A stretch of 9,291 nt of DNA from DATBFX01 sp036558305. Its GTDB lineage: Bacteria > Chloroflexota > Chloroflexia > Thermomicrobiales > UBA6265. A program made the position numbers and the translations under genes. The notes beneath the pieces were generated by a model that worked only from the letters and a program-made list of their open reading frames with translations, did no database searches and was not told where the DNA came from. Shown here in pieces: positions 1 to 5,392 of the stretch. Every line of letters starts with the position of its first letter. Position 1 is the first letter of the stretch. Location of the stretch: positions 1 to 9,291 of the forward strand of contig DATBFX010000244.1 in the NCBI GenBank assembly GCA_036558305.1, in the 5' to 3' direction.

Positions 1-176
1 CCGCCTACGACGAGGCGCTCCGCCGCTGGGGCGAAGACGAGACCTACAGCAAGATGGTCGTCCACGGTCAGGTCATCCCCGCCATCCTCCGCCGCTCCGA
101 CCGCGTCGAGTGGGCCGGTTTCGCCCACGGCGAGCCCGATCCGTACGCCGTGCCGGCCTGGTGGCGCGTGAAATGA
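1..176 (+). CDS. 3' end of an unrecognised protein gene (partial)
   Basis: An open frame enters from the left edge (first full codon at base 3) and ends at TGA 174-176, giving 57 visible C-terminal residues. Codon use has the same strong G/C third-position bias as the recognised genes downstream. The piece is rich in charged and aromatic residues, with an RRW followed by acidic residues near its start and a PAWWRVK ending. It has no hydrophobic segment, so it looks like the end of a soluble protein. I do not recognise the family and assign no function. The reading as a real gene rests on codon bias, the frame running uninterrupted from the edge, and a hairpin plus T-run shortly after the stop. 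The following gene has its own promoter candidate, so the two are probably not co-transcribed. Confidence 0.6.
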   Translation, partial: AYDEALRRWGEDETYSKMVVHGQVIPAILRRSDRVEWAGFAHGEPDPYAVPAWWRVK

Positions 177-192
177 GGTCAATTTGGAGACT

Positions 193-219
193 CGCTACCT
201 CACGTGGAGCGTCGTTTTT
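193..219 (+). terminator. Weak intrinsic terminator candidate
   Basis: CGCT (193-196) pairs with AGCG (208-211) and CC (198-199) with GG (206-207), leaving A197 bulged and a 6-nt loop. A TCG and then five Ts (215-219) follow. It starts 16 bases after the stop of the upstream partial gene, where a Rho-independent terminator would be expected. The stem is short, so this is a modest call. Confidence 0.35.
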
Positions 220-248
220 GAGAATCTCCAGAATCAGCTCTATACGGT

Positions 249-277
249 TTGACAGCCGCGGGGATCATTGCTACGCT
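249..277 (+). promoter_or_regulatory. Sigma-70-type promoter candidate for the transporter operon
   Basis: A perfect -35 hexamer TTGACA (249-254) is followed by a 17-nt spacer and TACGCT (272-277), which keeps the first T, the A and the last T of the -10 consensus. The TG at 269-270 one base before it forms an extended -10 (TGC-TACGCT). Transcription would begin near 284, giving a leader of about 100 nt before the GTG at 383. The 177-382 gap is less GC-rich around the promoter and holds no gene that I can support. Confidence 0.6.
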
Positions 278-382
278 GCCTGCCCGGTTCCGAAAACTCA
301 GGTGGGACCATCCGTTACCCTGTTGTGGCCAGATGCGTTCCGACGTGCGTGATGCGGTCCCGGTGACCGCAGGGAGACTACC

Positions 383-2098
383 GTGAGTCAGTCCGAATTC
401 TTCACCACTGCCGGTCGACGATTAACCGAAGCGCAACTGAACCGCCGCCGGTTCATGCAGGGCTTGCTCGCCTCCGGCGCCGTCGCCACCATCGCCGGGC
501 TGCAGCACCCGTCGCGCGCCTTCGCCCAAGCCGCCACGCCGACGACGGAGGATTGGACGCCGTACAACGGCGAACTGGCCGCCGATCAGGTGATGCGGCT
601 GGCAACGACGGAACCGACGACCATGGATCCCGGTGTCAGCTACGGCGACGACGAACTCGACATCTTCTTCAACATCTTCGACGGTCTGGTCGGCGTCGAT
701 CAGCGGACCGGGCAGGTCGTCCCCCGCGTCGCCGAGAGTTGGGACACCAACGCCGAGGCGTCGGAATACACCTTCCACATCCGCCAGGGCGTCACCTGGT
801 CGGATGGCACGCCCCTCAACGCCAACGACTTCCTCTACGCCTGGTCGCGCGTCCTCGACCCGAATACCGCCTCCCAGTATATCCCCGCCCTCTACCCGAT
901 CAAGAACGCCGAGAAGATCGCGAACGGCGAGTTGACCATCGACCAGTTCGGTGTCCAGGTCGTCGACGACAACACCTTGAAGGTGACGCTCGAAGGTCCG
1001 ACGACCTACTTCCCGCTGCTGGCCTCCACCTGGACGTTCTATCCGGTGCCGAAGCACGTCGTCGACGCGAAGGGGAACGAGTGGGTCGAGGCCGGCAACA
1101 TCGTCTCCAACGGTCCCTTCGTCATGACCGAATGGACGCACGACCAGCAAATCGTGCTCGAACCGAACGCGGCATACTACGGCGACAAACCGACGCTCAC
1201 CCGCGCCGAGTACCTCATCTACGAGGACACGGGCACCAAGTCATATACCCCGTTCGAGAACGACGAACTCGATTATGCCCTTCCCGAGGGACCAGATCTG
1301 GACCGGGCCCTCGCCGATCCGGACCTGAGCAAGGACATCGTCACGTTCGAACGCTCCAACTGCTACTTCGTCGTCTGCGACACGACGAACGCGCCGACCG
1401 ACAAGGTCGAGTTCCGCCAGGCCCTCTCGAAGTCGATCGATCGCAAGACCCTGGCCGAAACGGTCCTGAACAACCAATACGAAGCCGCGCCGACGCTCCT
1501 CCCGAAGAACATCCCGGGTAACAACCCCGACGCCGGCTTGGGCGAAAGCCTCGACGAGGCAAAGCAACTCCTGACCGCGGCCGGTGTCGACCCATCCTCG
1601 GTCAAACTCGACCTCACCTTCATCGGCAATGATTCTTTCTACTCGACACTGGTCCAGTACCTCCAATCCACCTGGCAGCAGAACCTGGGGATCACGATCA
1701 ACCTGGCTCCCCTCGCCGACAGCAACGCCTACAGCGATTGGCGGGCCTCCCGGGAGACCCAACCCTTCAATATCTACACCGCTACCTGGGGTTCGGACTT
1801 CGCCGACGCATCGAACTGGATGAACCAAAACTTCACCCACGCCGCCGATCACTACCGCAACCACTGGAATTACCCGGAGTTCGATCAGTTGGTGGGTCAG
1901 GCGCTGACCAACCTCAACACCGAGGAGCGCAACCAGCAGTACGCCCAATCCGAGAAGATTCTCCTCGAGCAGGCACCGATCATCCCCGTTGTCCACGGGA
2001 AGTCCTTCCGTGCCGTCAAGCCCTGGGTGAAGGACATCTTCTTCCAGCCTGTGCTGTCAGTAGTCCATCTCCGCACGATCAAGATCGCCGCGCATTAG
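383..2098 (+). CDS. Oligopeptide ABC transporter substrate-binding protein (OppA-like, SBP family 5), Tat signal
   Basis: This is an extracytoplasmic peptide-binding protein of ABC-transporter solute-binding family 5, which captures oligopeptides and passes them to the OppB/OppC-type permeases encoded next. The GTG start at 383 is preceded by AGGGAGA (371-377) at good spacing. The 571-residue product is close to usual OppA length. Residues 20-25 (NRRRFM) followed by a hydrophobic stretch and an AFAQA cleavage region near residues 46-50 form a twin-arginine export signal. No cysteine is present there, so no lipobox is seen. The mature part shows typical landmarks: EPTTMDPG, AESWDTN, FHIRQGVTWSDGTPL with DFLYAWSRVLDP (cluster signature region), SNGPFVMTEW at about 242-251, and a C-terminal segment ending in VVHLRTIKIAAH. 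The SNGPFVMTEW stretch with the following VLEPNAAYYGDKP looks more like OppA/MppA than DppA, but the true substrate is not decided by sequence. Confidence 0.93.
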   Translation: MSQSEFFTTAGRRLTEAQLNRRRFMQGLLASGAVATIAGLQHPSRAFAQAATPTTEDWTPYNGELAADQVMRLATTEPTTMDPGVSYGDDELDIFFNIFDGLVGVDQRTGQVVPRVAESWDTNAEASEYTFHIRQGVTWSDGTPLNANDFLYAWSRVLDPNTASQYIPALYPIKNAEKIANGELTIDQFGVQVVDDNTLKVTLEGPTTYFPLLASTWTFYPVPKHVVDAKGNEWVEAGNIVSNGPFVMTEWTHDQQIVLEPNAAYYGDKPTLTRAEYLIYEDTGTKSYTPFENDELDYALPEGPDLDRALADPDLSKDIVTFERSNCYFVVCDTTNAPTDKVEFRQALSKSIDRKTLAETVLNNQYEAAPTLLPKNIPGNNPDAGLGESLDEAKQLLTAAGVDPSSVKLDLTFIGNDSFYSTLVQYLQSTWQQNLGITINLAPLADSNAYSDWRASRETQPFNIYTATWGSDFADASNWMNQNFTHAADHYRNHWNYPEFDQLVGQALTNLNTEERNQQYAQSEKILLEQAPIIPVVHGKSFRAVKPWVKDIFFQPVLSVVHLRTIKIAAH

Positions 2099-2100
2099 AC

Positions 2101-2180
2101 GAGGCGTCAGTGGTCAGGCGTCAGGGGTACGACGTGATTCGTTCTCCTGACCCCTGACCCCCGTCCCCTGACCCCTGAGT
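2101..2180. repeat. Inverted array of 7-nt repeats (CCTGACC) between binding-protein and permease genes
   Basis: On the + strand 2146-2180 reads as five consecutive 7-mers: CCTGACC, CCTGACC, CCCGTCC, CCTGACC, CCTGAGT. On the - strand 2128-2101 carries the same unit as CCTGACG, CCTGACC, ACTGACG and a partial copy. The two arrays face each other, so 2112-2125 can pair with 2146-2159 in 13 of 14 positions around a 20-nt loop, and other registers also pair. It fills almost the whole 101-nt gap between the two genes. A transcript hairpin here could reduce read-through or protect the upstream message, giving more binding protein than permease; that role is inference. Confidence 0.8.
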
Positions 2181-2199
2181 GATAGGTGCGTAGAACCCG

Positions 2200-3129
2200 A
2201 TGGGACGCGGAGCCTACATCCTCCGCCGGTTGCTTCTCCTGGTGCCGACGCTGCTGGCGATCTACACCCTCACCTTCCTTTTGATCCACGCCACCCCCGG
2301 CGGGCCGTGGTCGCAAGGCGAAAAACCGGTTCCGCCGATCGTCCTCAAGCATCTCAACGAGGCGTACGGCCTCGACAAACCGCTCTGGCAGCAGTACACG
2401 GACTACCTTTGGAACGCCCTCCACGGCGACTTCGGTCCCTCGTTCACCCAGCGATCGCGCTCCGTCTCCGACATCATCGGCGCCACCTTCCCGGTTTCGT
2501 TCAAATTGGGCGTCGTCGCGATGGTGATCGCGGTCGTGTTCGGGCTTTCCCTGGGTACGATCGGAGCCATCAGGCACAACACCGGGATCGACTACGTCAC
2601 CAGTTTCGTCGCCATCGTCGGTATCTCGACCCCGTCTTACGTGATCGTCTCGCTCCTGGTGCTTCTCCTCGCCAGCACCCTTCACCTCGTTCCCACCGGG
2701 GGTTGGGACGGTCTCGCCAGCACCAAAATCCTGATCCCCGCGATCGCCCTCGCCCTCTACCCGGCCGCCGTCCTCGCCCGTTACACCCGCGCCAGCATGC
2801 TGGAGGTCCTCTCCACCGATTACGTGCGGACGGCCCGCTCCAAGGGTCTCCGCGAGTACGCCGTCATCTCCCGCCACGCGATCCGCAACGCGCTGCTGCC
2901 GGTCATCACCGTCTCCGGCATCATCTTCGCCGACGTCATCACCGGGTCGTTCTTCGTCGAATCGGTCTACTCGGTTCCAGGGTTGGGTCGCTACTTCGTC
3001 AAGAGCATTACCGAACGCGACTACCCGGTCATCCTCGGCACCGTCCTGCTCTTCGGCACCGTCATCTCGGTCATGAATTTGATCGTCGATATCCTGTACC
3101 CGCTGCTCGATCCCCGGATGGAAAGGTGA
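2200..3129 (+). CDS. Peptide ABC transporter permease, OppB/DppB family
   Basis: This is one of the two inner-membrane subunits forming the peptide channel. The 309-residue length is typical for OppB/DppB. The N-terminus (ILRRLLLLVPTLLAIYTLTF, roughly residues 7-26) is the first membrane helix with the usual preceding arginines, followed by the HATPGGP motif common to the family. Five further hydrophobic segments follow. The cytoplasmic EAA-type loop that contacts the ATPase is at about residues 207-230 (DYVRTARSKGL followed by RHAIRNALLPVI), and the end is YPLLDPRMER, both family hallmarks. Translation probably starts at ATG 2200, with AGGTG (2184-2188) at a rather long spacing. It directly precedes and nearly overlaps the OppC-type gene, so the two subunits are likely translated together. 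Confidence 0.95.
   Translation: MGRGAYILRRLLLLVPTLLAIYTLTFLLIHATPGGPWSQGEKPVPPIVLKHLNEAYGLDKPLWQQYTDYLWNALHGDFGPSFTQRSRSVSDIIGATFPVSFKLGVVAMVIAVVFGLSLGTIGAIRHNTGIDYVTSFVAIVGISTPSYVIVSLLVLLLASTLHLVPTGGWDGLASTKILIPAIALALYPAAVLARYTRASMLEVLSTDYVRTARSKGLREYAVISRHAIRNALLPVITVSGIIFADVITGSFFVESVYSVPGLGRYFVKSITERDYPVILGTVLLFGTVISVMNLIVDILYPLLDPRMER
3122..3129 (+). promoter_or_regulatory. Ribosome binding site deciding the OppC-type start
   Basis: AAAGGTGA at 3122-3129 lies 5 nt before GTG 3135 and also contains the stop codon of the preceding permease gene. It favours GTG 3135 over the in-frame GTG at 3126, which would overlap the preceding stop codon as GTGA but has only a poor upstream site. Confidence 0.5.
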
Positions 3130-3134
3130 CGCCG

Positions 3135-4115
3135 GTGGCCTCCCGCAACGCCCAGGCCCTCCCCACCGTCGCCGAACCGGCGGCCGGCATCGCCGGCGCT
3201 TCACCGCGGATCGAAGGATTTTGGGGCGCCGCCTTCCGCCGCCTCCGCCGCAACCGGCTCGCCTTCGCCTCGGGTCTGTTCATCATTGCCATCGCGCTCG
3301 CGGCGATCATCGTCCCGATGCTGTCCCCGACCAGCTACGCCCACCAGGATTACAGCGTCGTCAAGCAGGGACCAAGTTGGAACCACATCATGGGGACCGA
3401 CCAATTGGGCCGCGACATCTTCATTCGCCTCGTCTTCGGCGCCCGCATTTCGCTCACCGTCGGCATCGTCGTTCAGCTGGTCATCACCATCGTCGGCGTC
3501 CCGGTCGGCATGATCGCCGGATATGCCGGCGGCAAAACCGACACCCTCATCATGCGCGCCGTCGACGTCCTCTACGCGCTCCCGACCCTCCTCTTCGTCA
3601 TCGTCATCATGACCTACCTGCGCGGCACTTTCGAGAGCGAGCCCGGCGGTCTATGGGGCGTTGTCGCGCGGCTGGACAGCAGGACCGGTGGTTTGGTCGG
3701 AGTCTACATCGGTCTTGGACTGATCAGTTGGTTGACCGTCTCCCGGATCGTCCGCGCCAACACGATGTCCCTTAAGGAAAAGGAATTCGTCGAAGCCGCA
3801 CGCGGTCTCGGCGCCGGACACCAGCGGATCATGTTCCGCCACCTCCTCCCCAACACCGTCGCCCCGATCGTCGTCGCCACCACCCTCGGCATCCCGGCCG
3901 CGATCCTGACCGAAGCCGGAATCAGCTTCCTCGGTCTCGGCGTCATCCCGCCGATGCCGAGCTGGGGTTTGATGATCAGCGAGGCCATCCCCAACCTCCG
4001 CGCCCACCCCTACATGCTCATCTTCCCCGCCACCGCCCTTTCCCTCACCGTCCTCGCCTTCAACTTCCTCGGCGACGGCCTCCGCGACGCCCTCGACCCC
4101 TGGATGAAACGATAA
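3135..4115 (+). CDS. Peptide ABC transporter permease, OppC/DppC family
   Basis: This is the second membrane subunit of the peptide channel, paired with the OppB-type protein upstream. From GTG 3135 the product is 326 residues, usual for OppC/DppC. The N-terminal OppC-type domain includes WGAAFRRLRRNRLAFASG and the first helix (about 42-62). HIMGTDQLGRDIF at about 84-96 is the strongest family signature. The EAA loop is EAARGLGAG from about 220, continuing to RHLLPNTVAPI. The conserved SFLGLGVIPPMPSWG and the closing NFLGDGLRDALDPWMKR are also present. The alternative start GTG 3126 adds three residues. Much longer frames opening upstream from 2307 lie inside the other permease gene and are not real extensions. 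No ATPase subunit gene (OppD/OppF) follows; the next gene is unrelated. Confidence 0.95.
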   Translation: MASRNAQALPTVAEPAAGIAGASPRIEGFWGAAFRRLRRNRLAFASGLFIIAIALAAIIVPMLSPTSYAHQDYSVVKQGPSWNHIMGTDQLGRDIFIRLVFGARISLTVGIVVQLVITIVGVPVGMIAGYAGGKTDTLIMRAVDVLYALPTLLFVIVIMTYLRGTFESEPGGLWGVVARLDSRTGGLVGVYIGLGLISWLTVSRIVRANTMSLKEKEFVEAARGLGAGHQRIMFRHLLPNTVAPIVVATTLGIPAAILTEAGISFLGLGVIPPMPSWGLMISEAIPNLRAHPYMLIFPATALSLTVLAFNFLGDGLRDALDPWMKR

Positions 4116-4125
4116 TCAGTCCGGC

Positions 4126-4208
4126 TCGGCCCCCCGGCCCCCCAATCCTGGGGGGAGACGAGAGGGGGGCGCGTTCACCCCCCAGGATTGGGGAGCCGGG
4201 GGGGCCGA
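4126..4208. repeat. Large G/C-rich inverted repeat (about 30-bp arms) after the transporter genes
   Basis: The left arm 4126-4155 and right arm 4178-4208 are reverse complements except for one extra base in a C/G run (6 versus 7) and one substitution. The core AATCCTGGGGGG is mirrored by CCCCCCAGGATT. The arms enclose a 22-nt loop (4156-4177). It begins 11 bases after the oppC-type stop, so transcripts would fold into a very stable hairpin, but no T-run follows as in a classical Rho-independent terminator. It looks more like a dispersed REP-type or miniature element that may also stop transcription or protect the 3' end; both roles are inference. Confidence 0.85.
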
Positions 4209-4222
4209 AGCTCGAAGCTTTC

Positions 4223-4231
4223 TGCTATAGT
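4223..4231 (+). promoter_or_regulatory. Extended -10 promoter candidate for the fdhD-type gene
   Basis: TGC-TATAGT at 4223-4231 matches the extended -10 pattern (TGnTATAAT) with one mismatch in the hexamer. No convincing -35 lies 17 nt upstream, where the end of the large hairpin sits, but extended -10 promoters can work without one. The start site would be near 4238, giving a leader of about 70 nt to GTG 4308. Confidence 0.45.
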
Positions 4232-4307
4232 GACCCCGTGACAACGGCGCGCCGCCGCCATCCCCGTCGATCCCGAACGTCTCCCCGCTCTCTGAAGGAG
4301 TTTCGCC

Positions 4308-5207
4308 GTGGCTCGCCGCGGTCAGCGGGAGGCTGTGCCCAAACAGGTGCGCGACGACGAGGTCGCCGAACCGGCCGGTGTCGAGATCGAGGAGCAGTCG
4401 CGTCGCCTGCACGGCAGTTTCCGCCTCGGAGCCGAACCGGTCTTCGCCGAATCGCGGAAAACCTTCAACCTCCGCCCGTCGATTGACGAGCTGCCGGAGG
4501 AACAGTCGCTCGCGATCGAGATCAACGGCCGCCCCGTCGCGACGCTGCTCTGCTCCCCGGTGGGGACCGCCGAGCTCGCGCTTGGTTGGTCGTTCGGCCA
4601 GGGCTACTACGACGATCCCGGTCAGGTGCAGCAGGTGACGCCGTACGGCGACCGCATTTCGCTGATGATTGATCGACCGGGTCCTGGCGGCGGTTCATGG
4701 CGGGGCGTGGTTGCCTCCGGTTTCGATGCATCCGCCGTCAAGACGGCCCGCGCCGTCCTCGGACGGGCGAACGGCACCGACGGTGGACCGGTCCGATTCG
4801 ACCAGACGCACTTCCTCGCCGTCGTCGAGCGGGTCTGCGCCCGGTTCCGTGATGGGTGCGGCGCGGATGCCGTGCATCACGCCGCCGTCACCGACGGCGA
4901 TCGCGTCTGCGCCGTCTCGCGCGACGTCTGTCGCCACAATGCGGTCGATAAGGTGGTCGGTTGGACCCTGTCGCAGCCCATGGATCGCGGGGGCCTCGTC
5001 CTTTGTCTCTCGGGGCGGGTCAGCGCCGACGTCGCCTACAAGGCCGCTCGCGCCGGATTCCCGATCGTCGCGTCGCGCTCACTCCCGACCTGCGAGGCCG
5101 TGGAGCTGGCCCACGCGGCGGGGATCACGCTCATCGGTCGTGTCCTCGAACCGTCGCGAGCCATCTTTGCCCACCCCTGGCGACTGACCGCCGACGATGA
5201 TGGGTGA
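4308..5207 (+). CDS. fdhD: FdhD/NarQ-family protein lacking the sulfurtransferase CxxC motif
   Basis: Canonical FdhD moves sulfur from the cysteine desulfurase IscS to the molybdenum cofactor of formate dehydrogenases, using a cytoplasmic CxxC site. Here GTG 4308 follows GAAGGAG (4294-4300) with a 7-nt spacer, and the product is 299 residues. The family match is clear: INGRPVATLLCSP, ELALGWSFGQGYY, then RHNAVDKVVGW (209-219), SGRVSADVAYKAARAGFPIV and AHAAGITLIGR, ending FAHPWRL. It departs from the family at key points. The CxxC region reads SGFDAS (137-142) with no cysteine. The usual TGG before H is replaced by GAD-A-V. The glycine before RHN is Cys208. Its seven cysteines are at 82, 177, 184, 201, 208, 233 and 262. 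The N-terminus is about 40-50 residues longer than usual. No formate dehydrogenase gene is in the window. Family membership is well supported, but sulfurtransferase activity is doubtful. Confidence 0.88.
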   Translation: MARRGQREAVPKQVRDDEVAEPAGVEIEEQSRRLHGSFRLGAEPVFAESRKTFNLRPSIDELPEEQSLAIEINGRPVATLLCSPVGTAELALGWSFGQGYYDDPGQVQQVTPYGDRISLMIDRPGPGGGSWRGVVASGFDASAVKTARAVLGRANGTDGGPVRFDQTHFLAVVERVCARFRDGCGADAVHHAAVTDGDRVCAVSRDVCRHNAVDKVVGWTLSQPMDRGGLVLCLSGRVSADVAYKAARAGFPIVASRSLPTCEAVELAHAAGITLIGRVLEPSRAIFAHPWRLTADDDG

Positions 5208-5236
5208 CGTCGAGGCGCAACCTACCCGTTCGGGCA

Positions 5237-5266
5237 TAGACAGCTACCCCTTCAACCCCCTAGGAT
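5237..5266 (+). promoter_or_regulatory. Promoter candidate for ftsH
   Basis: TAGACA (5237-5242, one mismatch to TTGACA) and TAGGAT (5261-5266, two mismatches to TATAAT) are separated by 18 nt. Transcription would start near 5273, giving a leader of about 120 nt to ATG 5393. The rest of the 5208-5392 gap shows nothing else that I can name. Confidence 0.4.
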
Positions 5267-5374
5267 TCCTCACACCGGGCGGGCATCTGCGCCGGCCGCG
5301 TGCAATGTGCGCCGCGCCCCGGCGGAGTCTCCGACACCAGATGCACCAATCACGCCGTCTCGCCCGCGGTCACG

Positions 5375-5379
5375 AAGGA
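5375..5379 (+). promoter_or_regulatory. Ribosome binding site supporting the ftsH start
   Basis: AAGGA at 5375-5379 lies 13 nt before ATG 5393. The spacing is long, but no other start codon lies between them in this frame, and the earlier in-frame ATG at 5300 would add 31 residues of non-FtsH character. Confidence 0.4.
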
Positions 5380-5392
5380 TCGGACAACACCG

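Noticed and set aside
110..352. 80-residue + strand frame spanning the first intergenic gap
   Set aside because: It overlaps the end of the upstream gene out of frame, covers the promoter candidate, and has Arg/Ser-rich noise composition.
2307..3134. N-terminal extension of the OppC-type protein back to 2307
   Set aside because: The extra 270 or so residues lie out of frame inside the OppB-type gene and are Arg/Pro/His-rich noise; the OppC signature begins only after 3135.
2107..3204. 365-residue open frame on the - strand opposite the OppB-type gene
   Set aside because: It is an antisense shadow with Asp/Gly/Arg-rich low-complexity content, and its end lies inside the repeat array.
3612..3710. 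Insertion-like segment in the OppC-type protein between membrane helices
   Set aside because: I recall similar loop lengths in other OppC proteins, so it is not clearly unusual.
4150..4204. Possible G-quadruplex from four G-runs
   Set aside because: The loops would be 8, 20 and 4 nt, and the same bases form a far more stable long hairpin.
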